Shown piece after piece: positions 1 through 12,149 of a stretch of 64,000 nucleotides of DNA (position 1 is its first letter; every line of letters starts with the position of its first letter). The translations under genes were made by a program, and so were the position numbers. This stretch comes from Panopea generosa (lineage: Eukaryota > Mollusca > Bivalvia > Adapedonta > Hiatellidae): positions 34,560,132 through 34,624,131 of the forward strand of contig CM055894.1 in assembly GCA_029582155.1 (NCBI GenBank). The letters are read 5' to 3'. Under the pieces are notes generated by a model. That model was not told the DNA's origin. It did no database searches and saw nothing but the letters and a program-made list of their open reading frames with translations.

Positions 1-1189
1 TAAATGTTAAACATTTTAAACTTTTCATTGTATGAATATAGCATAGTTAAATTAAAATCACATTAACAATTAAACAATAAATCACCAATTAAACTGAGAA
101 AACATCCGAAGTGTATACCATATGTCAGTTGTTAGTTTTTACTATGTTTGTACGACGTCACACTTAAAGTTAACAAGTTATTACGTTTGACAGAAATCAG
201 GTGACATATTTGAGCCGGTCTTTATATCACTATATGTATTAAAGTACTCAATCAGAATGAATGAATTGTTTCAGACAAGATTGTTTATAAAGTGTGAATC
301 GAAGGAGAAAAGTTCTTAGAATATTTTTTAATGGTGCAATGTTTCAATACAAACTAGATATGCCATCTGCTAATACAATACAGAAACACATTATATGCCA
401 TACAAAATATCCCATGAATATATTTGTTCAGAGGATGAAAGTGATATGATTCCAAATTAAATATTCCATGCATATATTTATTCAGGTTATAAAAGTGAAA
501 TTGATCTAAATATTATCTTAATTCAAAACGACATTGGCAGTTCTGAAAAGTCATCTTTAGAAAGAATGGCACTAGATACAACAGGCCAACGTCAGAAAAA
601 CTGTATAATCTACAAGAAATCGGCTTAATTTTTTTGAGGCCCCTGGTGTGCCTGCACATCTGTTGTGGTTATATTCATGTTGTGCTTTTAATTTCTGTGT
701 TTTTGTTTCGCACTGGAATACTCATTCGCGTTTATTTTGGTATAGCATTATTAAATTCTGATTAGTAGATCTGAAGACAGATAAATGAAATATACATATA
801 CACTAAAAGATGTTTATGGTTGAGGTGGTTTAACAGTTAAATATATGTGTTACTCTTTAGCCCAATAAATGTTCATTATTCGTTAACTCAATTGTTTTTT
901 TGTTTTTTTTATAATTTATTGTTTTTTTCATAAATCAGCATACTATAACTCGTTGACTCAAATTGGGTGATGAAAGAAAACACGATTACAAAATAAATGT
1001 TTAAATCCATTGATGTTTCGCGGGTACAAACATGATTACTATATAATGAATACATATTCATTTACGGTAGTCATATTGAATATATTAAATAAACTCAATG
1101 AAACACCTTATGATCTTAGTGTTACGAAATTCAAAAGCTTATTCAACAAAGTACGTGTAAACCTCAAGTCTTAGATGGTTTACGATAAG
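1..1189. other. AT-rich non-coding stretch
   Basis: No open frame of useful length, no splice-bounded coding island and no recognisable repeat family seen. It contains short A/T homopolymers (for example around 893-930). Confidence 0.6.
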
Positions 1190-1409
1190 GCATATGTTTG
1201 ATAATATGGTCATTGCTAGATATGCTTTGATTTGGCATACCAATTATCCATAGGTTGTATGTGTTTGATAAGATGGCCAATGCTAGATATGCTTTGTTTT
1301 GGCATACCAATTATCTATAGGTTGTATATGTTTAATAATATGATCAATATTAGATATGCTTTGTTTTGGCATACCAGTTACCTATAGGCTGTATGTGTTT
1401 GATAAAATG
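1190..1409. repeat. 67-bp tandem repeat, about 3 copies
   Basis: The phrase 'tagatatgcttt' followed by 'ggcataccaattat' recurs at a spacing of 67 bases (anchors at 1216, 1283 and 1350). The copies differ by scattered substitutions, so this is an old short array. It abuts the large minisatellite that begins just downstream. Confidence 0.85.
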
Positions 1410-2017
1410 GTAGTGGTAGAAACACTGACAGAAACACCAGTAACGGTTATATTATGGGCAGAAACAGCAGTTACGATAGTTTCACGGACGGATCAGTTGT
1501 AACACTAGTAACATAGACAAAAAACAACAACAGAGTACCAGTAGCATCATGGGAAGACACAGCAGTAGCGAGAGTTTCATGGACCGGACTAGTTGTAACG
1601 GTATTAACATAAACAGAAACATTTGTAATGGTTATATGATGGACACAAACAGCTCTTACAATACTATTATGTAATGATATTATCATGACCAGGAATAACG
1701 GAAGTGACACTGACATAAACAAAAGTTACGATATAAATATTGAATTTTTATAGCAGTAACCGTAGTAGCATCGGCATAAACTTCATTATCGGTAGCAACA
1801 TGAACATAAGCATCAGTAACGATAGAAACATGGACAGCAACAGTAGTAACGTAAGTATCATAGACAGAAACAATAGTAACTGTAGTAATATTGTACAAAA
1901 CAGCAGTGACGGTTTTAATGGACCACACAATATTAATCAGGGTGGTGGGACCGGTACTAATCAAATTACCATCAACAAAAATGCACTTGTCCCATGTTTG
2001 TCAAGTAAAAAAATAAT
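1410..2017. repeat. Degenerate outlying part of the AAC/AGT-rich minisatellite
   Basis: Runs of 'aacagcagtaacggtag'-like words recur in a diverged form with broken period. These are the same words as in the main block at 2930-5590, so this is probably an older decayed edge of the same array. Open frames here (for example 1740-2021 on the plus strand) only reflect the stop-poor repeat words. Confidence 0.7.
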
Positions 2018-2200
2018 ATGATGTCGCACTGCAAACAATGAAGAAAAGTTATGATGTCCCACTGCAAGCAAAGAAGCAAAAACATGATGTCCCATTGCAA
2101 ATAACAAAGACAAAACATTGCATCCCATTACAAGCAATGTAAAAAACAGGAGGTCCCATGGCATATAATGAAGAAAAAACTATGGTGTCCTATGGTGTTT
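2018..2200. repeat. 33-bp tandem repeat, about 5 copies
   Basis: Units beginning 'atgatgtcccactgcaa' start at 2018, 2051 and 2084, with two or three more decayed units after them. The period is 33 bases. The sequence is unrelated to the flanking minisatellite. Confidence 0.85.
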
Positions 2201-2929
2201 CATGCATAAAACGTTAATGTAAGCAAAAACATAAATGCTTTAAAGGTTTATTTCTATGTCCATTTACATGATTTTTCATGATGACAGTACCTTGATACAT
2301 CTTTCAAGGCTAGCTTACAACATGTACAAATGCACAAACCAGTGGAATTGGAAACATCTGTTAAACAGAATAGTGTAAAATGGCTGACAAGACCATCAGG
2401 TGCTGACTCATGGACGCCTTTTTTAAGCAACAAGTGATGATACAAATTTACACTTTCTTTATTTATAGTATTTATAGACACTTACTGCATAAGGTTGTAG
2501 CTGAATGGTAGAAACAAAGAACTGAAGACAACTCCCTATGTAAGTTGCTAAGCAAAACTATTAAAAGTAATAAGTGTTGTCAGAAGACACCAGTGTTGAA
2601 CTGTTGTGATGGCATGTTCAGACAGATTGAGATTAAAATAAAACTGTTTTTTTTTAACAGCCCTGGCATGTGAAGTGTCCTCAATCACAAAAGATTCCCA
2701 TCTGCCCATCTGTGTGTGTAGTACAGTTGACTAAACAGATTGTTTGGTCAAAATAGAAAACTGACACTCAGAACACTATTACCTGCAGAACCAAATTTGA
2801 TTGCTATATTGACCATTTTGATTGTACCAATAGAATGCAAAGTGTTATGCTATATTTATAAACTGCTACAATCTTTAAAAAAAAAAGGGTTTTTTATCCT
2901 TATGCTTGTGCCAGTCAAGAATATTACTA
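2201..2929. other. Spacer between two tandem arrays
   Basis: Mostly unique sequence. A minus-strand open stretch at 2254-2481 has a fairly normal amino-acid composition with several Cys and His near its end, but it has no ATG start, no convincing acceptor and no family I recognise. I therefore do not call a gene. Confidence 0.4.
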
Positions 2930-5590
2930 TGATAACGGTAGTAGCATATTCAGTAACAGCAGTGACGGTAGTAACATTGATATTAACATCAGTTACAGTA
3001 GTAACATGGATATAAACAACAGTAACAGTAGTCACATGGACAGAGACAGTGGTGCGGTAGTTACGTGTTCATAAGCAGCAGTAACAGTACTTACATGGAT
3101 ATAAACAACACCAACGGTAGTCACCTGGACATAGACAGAAGTGGCAGTGTTAACATGAAAATAAGCAGTAGTAACGGTAGAAGCAATGTCAGTAACAAAG
3201 TAATGTTGAAACAGAAACAATAGTCACGGTAGTAACACTGACATAAACAACGGTAGTAGTAGTTATATGAATATAAACAACACCAACGGTAGTCACATAG
3301 ACAGAGACAACAGTAGCGGTAGTAACGTGTACATTAACATCCGTAACGGTAGTAATATTGACATAAACATTAGTAACAGTAGTAACATGGACATAAACAA
3401 AAGTAGCAGTATTCACATGGACATAAACAACTTCAACGTTAGTCACATGCACAGAGACAGCAGTGGCAGTAGTAACATTGACATAAACATCAGTACATGT
3501 AACAGTAGTAACATAGACATAAACAACACCAACGATAGACACATTGACAGAAACAGCTGTGGTGGTAAAAACCTGTACATAAACAGCTCTAATGGTAGAA
3601 ACATGGACATAAGCATCAGTTACGGTAGTAACATGGACATTAACATCAGTAGCAGTAGTAATGGACATAAACAACACCTACCTTAGTGACATGGACAGAG
3701 ACAGCAGTTGCGATAATAACATGTACATTAACATCAGTAACGGTAGTAACATGGACATAAACAACACCTACCTTAGTGGCATGGACAGAGACAGCAGTGG
3801 CGATAATAACATGTACATTAACATCAGTAACGGTAGTAACATGGACATAAACAACATCTACCTTAGTGGCATGGACAGAGACAGCAGTGGCGATAATAAC
3901 ATGTACATTAACATCAGTAACGGTAGTAACATGGACATAAACATCAGTAACATGGACATTAGCAACACCAACGGTAGTCACATGGACAGAGACAGCAGTG
4001 GTGGTAATACTGTGTACATAAACAGCAGTAACGGTAGTAATATTGACATAAACATCAGTAACAGTAGTAACATTGGCATAAACAACCCTAACGGTAGTCA
4101 CATTGACAGAGACAGCAGTGGCGGTAATAATATGTACATAAACAGCAGTAGCAGTAGTAAAATTGATATAAACATCAGTAACTGTAGTAATATGGACATA
4201 AACAACACCAATGGTAGTCACATGAACAAAGACAGCAGTGGCAGTAATAATATGTATGTAAACAGCAGTAACGGTAGTAATTTTGACATAAACATCAGTA
4301 ACAGTAGTAATATGAACATAAACAACACCAATGTTAGTCACGTAGACAGAGAGAGCAGTGGCGGTAATAACGTGTACATAAACAGCAGTAACGGTAGTAA
4401 CTTTGACACAAACATCAGTATTAGTAGCACCAAGGACATAAACAACAACAACGGTAGTCACATGGACAGAGACAGCAGTGGCGATAATAACGTGTACATA
4501 AACAACACCAACGGTAGTTGCATTGACAAAAACATCAGTTACAGTAGTAACATTGACATAAACAACACTAACGGAAGTCACATGAACAGAGACAGCAGTG
4601 GCGGTTGTAACTTGTACATTAGCAGCAGTAATGGGAGTAGCAGGGACAGAATCAGTGGCGGTTGTAACTTGTTCGTTAACAGCAATAATGGGAATAGCAG
4701 GGACAGAAACAGTGGCGGTTGTAACTTGTTTGTTAACAGCAGTAATGGGAGTAGCAGGGACAGAAACAGTGGCGGTTGTAACTTGTTCGTTAACAGCAAT
4801 AATGGGAAAAGCAGGGACAGAAACAACGGTAGTAACATGTAGAAACAGTTTTAACGGTTGTAACTTGTACATTAGTAGCAGTAATGGGAGTAGCAGGGAC
4901 AGAATCAGTGGCGGTTGTAACTTGTTCGTTAACAGCAATAATGGGAATAGCAGGGACAGAAACAGTGGCGGTTGTAACTTGTTTGTTAACAGCAGTAATG
5001 GGAGTAGCAGGGACAGAAACAGTGGCGGTTGTAACTTGTTCGTTAACAGCAATAATGGGAAAAGCAGGGACAGAAACAACGGTAGTAACATGTAGAAACA
5101 GTTTTAACGGTTATAACATGTACATAAGCATCAGTAACAGTAGTAACACTGACAGAAACAGAGTAACTGTAGTAATATGAATATAAACATCTGTAACGGT
5201 AGTTACATGGACAGAAATATCAGTCACGTAAAATTAAAAGAAACAACGTTGCATTAACGAGTACAGAAACAGCAGTAACGACAACAACACTGAAATAAAC
5301 AGCAGCAACGGTTGTTTCATTGACAGAAACAAAAGTAACGATTCCATCATTGGAAGAAGCAACAGTAACGGTTGCTTTGACAGAAACAACAGTAACGCTA
5401 GTATTATTGACAGAAAATCAATAACGGTAGTATCATCAACCTAAATGTGAGTTACATCAACTACAGTAACAGAAGTTATATTAAAAAAGTAACACTAGTA
5501 ACATAAACAACAGCAGTAACATCAGCGGTTAAATTAAAGAGACAGCAAAACAATAATATTTTCAACAGAAACTGTAGCAACATCAACGTA
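2930..5590. repeat. Large minisatellite: 30-bp monomers in 90- and 120-bp higher-order units plus a 57-bp sub-array
   Basis: The basic unit is 30 bases, for example 'aacagcagtaacggtagtaa' followed by 10 bases ending in 'gacata'. Around 4021-4600 four distinct monomers alternate as a 120-bp higher-order unit. At 3661-3930 the higher-order unit is 90 bp (starts 3661, 3751, 3841). From 4600 the period becomes 57 bp (starts 4600, 4657, 4714, 4771). All periods are multiples of three and the words lack stops on either strand, so long Asn/Ser/Gly-rich (plus) and Val/Thr/Ala-rich (minus) frames arise. The edges decay gradually into unique DNA. I see no promoter, no splice context and no non-repetitive coding flank, so I read it as satellite rather than a gene. 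Confidence 0.9.
4600..5105. repeat. Recent 253-bp tandem duplication inside the minisatellite
   Basis: The block at 4600-4852 is repeated almost base for base at 4853-5105 (for example 'agcagggacagaatcagtgg' at 4638 and again at 4891, offset 253). Each copy contains the same series of 57-bp units with the same private variants, so whole multi-unit blocks were duplicated much more recently than the array formed. Confidence 0.85.
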
Positions 5591-6209
5591 AATAGCAATG
5601 ACAGTAAAAAGCGAATGTTCTACCACTGGAGAACTGCGCCGTGTTATCTATAATTTGTTATGGTTGTATTGGTAATTCCTTTAATTGAAAATTACATAAA
5701 CGAAACGGGTTTACAACATAATATTGTATTTCCGAGTTAATTTTGTTTTAGTGATTTCCTTTATTAGGACAAAACATCTCTTGAAAACTTCAAACAAATC
5801 GTCTTTCATAAAATTCCACCGGTAATCGTGGCCTTGTAGGTACAAAATGAGCAGCCAAGTCTTCGCTGCGCAGCCAGTTTTGACATTTTTCAAACGTCGG
5901 TCCTTGTCTTTATTGTATTGTTTTATTGTTTTCTGAAAGAAGAGTTATTATACACAAAAGAACATGTACGAAGTCTGTTTAACATCGATGCCAATATGGA
6001 ATTGTACCGTGGCCAAATATACATATTTCCTTTTTGACCGCGGTATTGATTTCCGGGTCACAATACCGGCGCGTGATTGCAAACATATTTTATTAAAACG
6101 TTCTATTTTTTGTAACTATATTTAAGTCTAAATGAAACAATTGATGAATATTGAATAGTATATAAGTAGTGGCACTAGCTATATATTATACATCATAGTG
6201 ATATAAGCC
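5591..6209. other. Intergenic, nothing recognised
   Basis: A 60-codon minus-strand frame at 5711-5893 has no homology I recognise. A somewhat GC-richer patch near 6040-6080 contains several CpG dinucleotides but no identifiable gene start. Confidence 0.4.
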
Positions 6210-6420
6210 GGATCTTGTTAGCTCAGTCAGTAGCGCCTCTAATTAACTATCAAAGGTTCGTTAGAAATTCTCTCTAGGCAACAGTCTCTTTGATGATTGA
6301 TTTTCATTTGCCTTTTTCCCGCTGACACTGCTGAGGTGTGTACCTTTTAAAAGTGTAATAATTTCATCTGCCCGTCTCTTCTGTGTGGGAAGTCAGTATT
6401 TTCTGGATGTAGTCATACTT
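6210..6420 (+). repeat. tRNA-headed SINE-like fragment
   Basis: Bases 6213-6260 read like a decayed tRNA head: an A-box-like 'gttagctcagtcagtagcgc' is followed by a B-box-like 'aaggttcgttagaaatt'. A non-tRNA body of about 150 bases follows. Arms do not pair well enough for a functional tRNA. Confidence 0.5.
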
Positions 6421-9153
6421 GATCGCTTTATTTCCTTTTTTATTAAATGGGGACATATTTTTTATTTGCATGTGTTTAAGACAGGCAGGTACGAAATGAA
6501 AATGTATAGGGTTATAAGAGCTAATTAATTTTTTGGTTGACATATAAACACTTTAAGAAGATACAAGTATTGTAACAAAGGTAAATTTAAATCGCAAAGT
6601 TACAGTTAAAGTAGAAGTAATATGTAACATCACATCATATTGGCAGCTCAATATTTTTGTGCATTAGTTTATATATCAGAATTACAGTAATCTAACCTTA
6701 TACCATTGATTTATTCCTAAAAGCATTTTTACGTAAGCCATATATACTTGAGTTTAAACATTTTTATTACTTTTTTTGTTTGATTTGTTGTAAATTGTCC
6801 CATACAAAACGAGTCGTACAAAACATCTGTAATGTCAGAAATTACATGTATTTCATTGGTTGACCAAACGTCCATTATATGTGCGTCCAAAACATTTTTA
6901 AACAACGTTTTGAAGGACACAAAGTCTGCAAAACTTTTTGTCTACATTAATTCACTCTAAATGAAAGCATGTTTGTTGTTGTTTTGTGTGTTTGTTTTAT
7001 TTTTCTGGTGAGGGAGAGGTTTGTGAGAGTAGATTTACATGTATGTTTACATACACCTTAGTCATTGTTTCAGTGTTTTAACTCGTGACATAAAGTCTTC
7101 GCAACGTACCTGACATCACACATAGTGTCAGGATTTTATATATACCACCATAGTGTACGATGGTTCTAAATAATTTCAAAGTTTAATGTAGGTTTACCCT
7201 TTATAAAGATATTTTCTGAACTTTGTAACAGCACTGCGTAAACGGGTTTAGATTGTTTTGTTCTGTTATGTTTGCACCAGCTTGGCAAACTAATAAAATA
7301 TGTTGGGGTCAGAATGTGTTTGCAACATGCAAACAATCAATGGTATTATTTATGACAAGATACACGTACATTACACAATATAAAATTTATGTATGTATAC
7401 ATGGCACAGTAAAACAGCATATTTATAGTTTAATGGGTGATATCATGCTAAATTTTGACAGATAAATGTACGGTCAATTGCATTAACATTTATATTACAA
7501 TGTATGCGTACATACGCATGTGTAAAGACACAACGAAATGGTTTAATTAGCATCACATTTATTATACATGTTAAATTATATTCTTTATTATATCTATTTT
7601 AAAAACGGTATTTCACACTGTAACTTTGCCAGACGCAATCGAAGCTCTAAAAGTGGCCTACATGTATTAAAGCTCTATGAATAAATTGCTGCCCGAATTT
7701 TATTATTCAAAAATAAACATTGCCTCTGTGAAACAAGTTAAATTAAAAAAAAAATTGACAGAAAGATTAAACAAAAGGTACAAAAAGATATGTTTGGACC
7801 CTGGCTGACTCTTACATGTATTAACTGACTAAACAATGTCCCAGACATCATGATGTTTAAAAAATACATTATATACATGAGAATTAAACATAATTTCCTG
7901 TTTTTTGATAGTTTTCCTATTTAAAAATCCAAAATCCCCTTACTAGACCCAAATGGAATCTAGCCCCTTTATTTGAACACATTTTGGTTCGTTGATTCTT
8001 GAGAAGATTTCTGATTATTCACAATTTCATCCGTTTTTTTGCCCCTGCTGGCCCCTTATGGATATTTCAACTGTTATGACTAAACAATACTCTAGATTTG
8101 AAATAATCCCTTAATAAGACAATAAAAAGAAAATTTACTTTCTCATACTAATCCTATGCGAACATCAAAGTCACCTTAATGTACCCAATTGACCATAGCT
8201 CCTTTATTTCAACAAACGTGAAACAACTACTTATAGGGATTATTTATATCTAATATGAACAAATTGGGCTTGTTGGTTCTTGAGAAAAAAAATATTTTAA
8301 AATGAAATAGTGGAAGTTAAGGCATCTATTTAGTGTTAAGTGCATGACTTTTTTCAAACAAGTTATCTACTATTTAACTGTGTCCCGAAAGATAGTCTTT
8401 AAAAACTTTAAAAAACAATGCACCTTCGTATATAACAGATATGTTTTAATACCCATTATAACGTTCTTAGAAATCTACATGCAACAATTGAATTAAACTT
8501 TATCACTCCAAAATCCATCGTCGGATACCCGCTGTTGTATATTCTGTTGTTGTAACAGATGCAGTAATACTCACTTTCTTGATTAATTATATATATTTAT
8601 AAACATTTCTTTAAAGATGGCTTGAATTATCTAAAAAATAGATATACATGTAATTATCATTTTTCATGTACAATTAATTTGCTTGCAACGCTTAAAATGT
8701 TTTTATTGTTGTATTTTGTAAAAAATGTATAAATGTATCTTTAGAGGACCCCAAGGAAGATTAGTTTCAATCACATTGGGCTACCCTCTTTAAATAGTGG
8801 ATTTCATTCATAAATAGATTATTGTATTATATCAGGGTTACATTTCCTTTAAGAAACCCTGTATAAAATCAAAATGTGATTGGTTTTGACTAAATTGTAC
8901 ATTCAATATTAATTTCCCAGCGCATCAATATGCATCATGATAAAATAGATAAAGCAAAGTTGGCGGTCAGAAAAGTAATCATTCCTTCCTTCTTGATGTT
9001 GCTTTTGAAATAAACACGACTCAAATGTATTTTCACCTGTTTAACATTCGTATCATTGTGTTCATTAGATATTTGATGTGTAAAGAACTAACACATCTTG
9101 CAATTTTAATACAAACATCATCGAAATGCTCCGCCACGGGTGTTATTGTGAAT
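6421..9153. repeat. AT-rich intergenic DNA with diverged bivalve-type dispersed repeat (7,900-8,300)
   Basis: Two diverged copies of 'gttgattcttgagaagattt' (about 7990 and 8265) and phrases such as 'ctggccccttatgg' belong to a dispersed repeat type also seen here at 44.7-45.7 kb. The rest is AT-rich with no supported coding exon. Confidence 0.45.
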
Positions 9154-9795
9154 TGGGCCGGTGTAACATTAAATTTTGACACCGTTGTAAAATGACCGTC
9201 CGGTCACATTTCAACATTAAATTCTGATCAAAACAGTTGTTGAAAACTGATAAGTGTTAAATTTTGATAGAACATGGGATCCTTTTTCAATGGTTTGTTA
9301 AATAGTAGCAAAACATCACATGACTGATGTTGCATGTTGCAACAATTAAACATAAACCTTAAATATAAACCCTGGTAAGCTTCGTTACGATTGGTTGCTA
9401 TGATTATAAATGGTTGCTATAGCAGTTAGTGATAATAACATAAAAATAACAATTCCTTTTCAAATTGACATTAACAAAATACATGAGAACCATTTGATGT
9501 AATCTTATCATTATATAATGCAAGGCAACTCCCTTTAATAGCTGTGTACAATCTGCATTCTCGTTTAAGATGTTAAAACATATTATCGTATTACAAAAAG
9601 GTAATAAATTGCATCAAAAATAGAAAGGTATTGGTAGAAAAACAAGACCGTGAGACAGCGCGCTGGACTGATTTGCACTGCTTTGTCAATAAATCCTTAA
9701 GATCTGACCAAGTTATATTTTTTTATTAAACTCATGTGTTTCAAAATTTATTTTGTTACTTATTTTCTTACACAAATGTTTGCGGTAAAAATAAC

Positions 9796-10220
9796 CCTTA
9801 GTGTAACAAACATATACTTATCGTCGAAATACGATTTTCTCATCAAATCACATCCATGTAAAACTTGTTTTGCTACACTAAGGGTTGCGGTTATCAGCTT
9901 ATTACTTGTGTAATTAAATAAAGCTAAATAAAAGTTGATTTTAAGTGTCTAGAAACAGTCACATAATTTTTCAACTGTTTTTCAACCTTCCAAAAACCAT
10001 TAACCCTAAACCCTACCCATTCGTGTGTACGTCCGGACGAACATGGACAACAACATATACCTCCATTCCATAGCAGGGATAAATACATTTCTAGTTGAAC
10101 AAACATTATTACCTTAAGTGAACCTGTTTTATAATCAAATGTCAATACATGTACCAAACATACGCTTAGTGTAAACAATACATTAAGGGTTACACCGCGA
10201 CCCTTAGTGTAACAAAACCC
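9796..10220. repeat. Internal inverted/direct motif 'acccttagtgtaac'
   Basis: The motif occurs forward at about 9796, inverted ('ctacactaagggtt') at about 9875, and again in both orientations between 10,160 and 10,215. The spacing suggests remnants of a smaller palindromic element nested inside the larger inverted-repeat element. Confidence 0.5.
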
Positions 10221-10503
10221 AATACGTTTGATAACACGAAGACGTTAGCGTAGTTTCAAATTTATCGCATATGAGGTTACAGAGATATGTGTATGATACC
10301 AAGATGCACGGAAAAATTTAGCCAGCAGAGAGAGCTGAAATAGGAGTGCTTCCTCGAATTCTTAACTTGTGAAACTACAACCACACTAACGAAAGGCAAT
10401 TTAAACACAACCATTCCTATAAACAACGTATCTATAGCATGACGGCCGTTGTTATATATATAGCGTATATCAACATTTTCTAGTTATAATTCACACTTTA
10501 TAT

Positions 10504-10562
10504 CCACGAGAACATCCGAATTTATTATAGCAGTTTTCCACGAGAACATCCGAATTTATTAC
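10504..10562. repeat. 34-bp direct repeat, two copies
   Basis: The phrase 'ccacgagaacatccgaattt' occurs at 10,504 and 10,538. The two copies are nearly identical, indicating a recent local duplication. Confidence 0.7.
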
Positions 10563-10781
10563 AGAAGTTTCCAATCTTAAAATGTGGTCCAGCCGACTAT
10601 TTTGTCAGTTTCCAATTGTTGGTGAACAGATTATAATGAGGGTCAATTTTCCACGTGTGGGTGGGTCATTAAATAACGGTCGGGGTCAGTTTTCAATGTT
10701 AAAAATGGATCAATCATCCGTTGAATGTGACCCATGGGATCATTTTTCAACGGGGTCAAATTTAAAGTTACACCGGTCCCA

Positions 10782-11017
10782 GCTAACCCATTCTCTAGCA
10801 CGTCTGACTATCAATCCAGAAGTCGTGAGTTTGAAACCCAGACCGGCCACAATCTCAATGATGACTGATATACGACAATGTGTCTTATTGTCATCGCTGA
10901 TTTAAGTGGAAAAATTATCAGACTTGCGGATATTCGTTTGCTTGAGTACTTGTAAACTTTCCCTGATCTCAGGAAAGGTAGGTTGGACTATCTGAAATTA
11001 TGCTTAATATTCAAACA
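10782..11017 (+). repeat. SINE copy, family A (tRNA head with 'gactatcaatcca' anticodon region)
   Basis: The head contains 'ctgactatcaatccaga', then a decayed B box 'gtgagtttgaaaccc'. The body contains the shared segments 'cgacaatgtgtcttattgtc', 'cgctgattta' and 'gagtacttgtaaac'. It matches the fuller minus-strand copy at about 17.27-17.57 kb with an internal deletion near its 3' end. Confidence 0.7.
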
Positions 11018-11383
11018 AAATAAGGCAAAAATGGACGAAATGGACATTTGACAGAAAATGTATTTCTATCGTTTGAATACGAGTCTCATGGGCAATTGTT
11101 TTACTCCCTTAAAAATCTAAATGTGTATGTCCTTTCGGGGAGAAAGACACCACAAATATTCATCAGTGTTGAGCAGTTCATACTGAATGTACTTGTAAAT
11201 GTGGTCCTGGGACTTTAAACACTATTGTTAGATAAACCACCTATTAGGCATTTTATAACAAAACAGCATTATAAAGGGTTAAGTACAAAGCTCTAGGCTT
11301 ATTTATAAACTGTGTCTTTTATATTAATTTATTTGGTATTAGGCGTAAATCGTACAGCCATGTATTTCGTTATTTTATTTTCT

Positions 11384-11563
11384 TACAGAGCCCATGGCTT
11401 TGACAAACCAGGCAGAGCTAGAGGAGCAAAAAAACGAAAGAATAGCGATGTCGCTAAACCAGAACAGCCAGCAAGAAAGCCACAGACTGTAAGAGAGCAT
11501 CACCGTGTCCATGAGGCAAAAATTCTACCTCATGTTCGTAGAGGACTCATTTTAGATGACTGA
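11384..11563 (+). CDS. Possible terminal coding exon of an unknown gene
   Basis: A consensus acceptor ('attttattttcttacag') precedes an open frame of about 59 codons ending in TGA. The frame is distinctly more GC-rich than its surroundings and encodes a basic, Lys/Arg-rich peptide: it opens AHGFDKPGRARGAKKRK and closes LPHVRRGLILDD. The exon would begin with the last base of a split codon (phase 2). The sequence KKRK could act as a nuclear localisation signal. I do not recognise the family, and I found no upstream exon of the same gene in the window. The composition and splice context make chance less likely, but a repeat-derived frame is still possible. Confidence 0.4.
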   Translation, partial: YRAHGFDKPGRARGAKKRKNSDVAKPEQPARKPQTVREHHRVHEAKILPHVRRGLILDD

Positions 11564-12149
11564 TATTGTTTATGGAGGCTTAAATGTTCATGGTACATGC
11601 ATACATGAATACATTGCTTACGAAGTAAAAGACAAATTACAAGAGCTGAAATACAATGTTTATTAAAAAAAAACATCAACATAATTATACTGTATGTCAT
11701 TAATGATTGCATAATAATGTACTTTCTATTTCATGTGCTCTATGCACTTAATACTTTGTGTCCCCTGTTGTCTCTCGTCACGTCTCATATATGTGCCGTT
11801 TCCGTTATCCCCAACCCAAAAAAGGATATTTGTCAGAACACTATACCACAATCGAAGAAATAAAAATGATCAACAAGTTAAATTGTAATTAATGTCTATA
11901 AAAAGTTTTAACCATTTTGGTGCCAATGGTTTGATAGTTGTCTGTATACTAACATTAACGCCGCTATAGCAGTACGATGAGCAGAATTGCATTTTCACAG
12001 GTATATAAAGTTTCTTAGGCACCACTAAGGCTATAAATTATGTAACATAAACTATATACTATTGTCGTCGACATTTGAAACAAACTCAGTCACAACAGCA
12101 TGATAGTTGCATATTAGGTGACACCCAGTCACAACATTTATATCGAAAA
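11564..12149. other. Intergenic, nothing recognised
   Basis: AT-rich; a 9-A run follows 'tgtttatt' near 11,663 and could mark a decayed poly(A) site for the possible terminal exon upstream. No other feature seen. Confidence 0.35.

Larger units (their letters stand above)
9154..10781. mobile_element. 1.6-kb element with about 55-bp imperfect terminal inverted repeats
   Basis: The left end 'ccggtgtaacattaaatttt' near 9158 is matched, inverted, by the right end 'aaatttaaagttacaccgg' near 10776. The similarity extends about 55 bases inward on each side (GACNCCGTTG, AAAATGA and GGTCAC in both ends). No transposase frame lies inside, so it would be non-autonomous or a fold-back element. I could not identify a clean target-site duplication, so family assignment is open. 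Confidence 0.55.

Noticed and set aside
2254-2481. Minus-strand frame with a Cys/His-rich end
   Set aside because: No ATG start, no convincing acceptor and no recognised zinc-binding pattern.
3646-5091. Long open frames on both strands (393 and 481 codons) as repeat-protein genes
   Set aside because: They follow from a stop-free 30-bp minisatellite word; both strands are open at once, and there is no promoter, splice context or unique coding flank.
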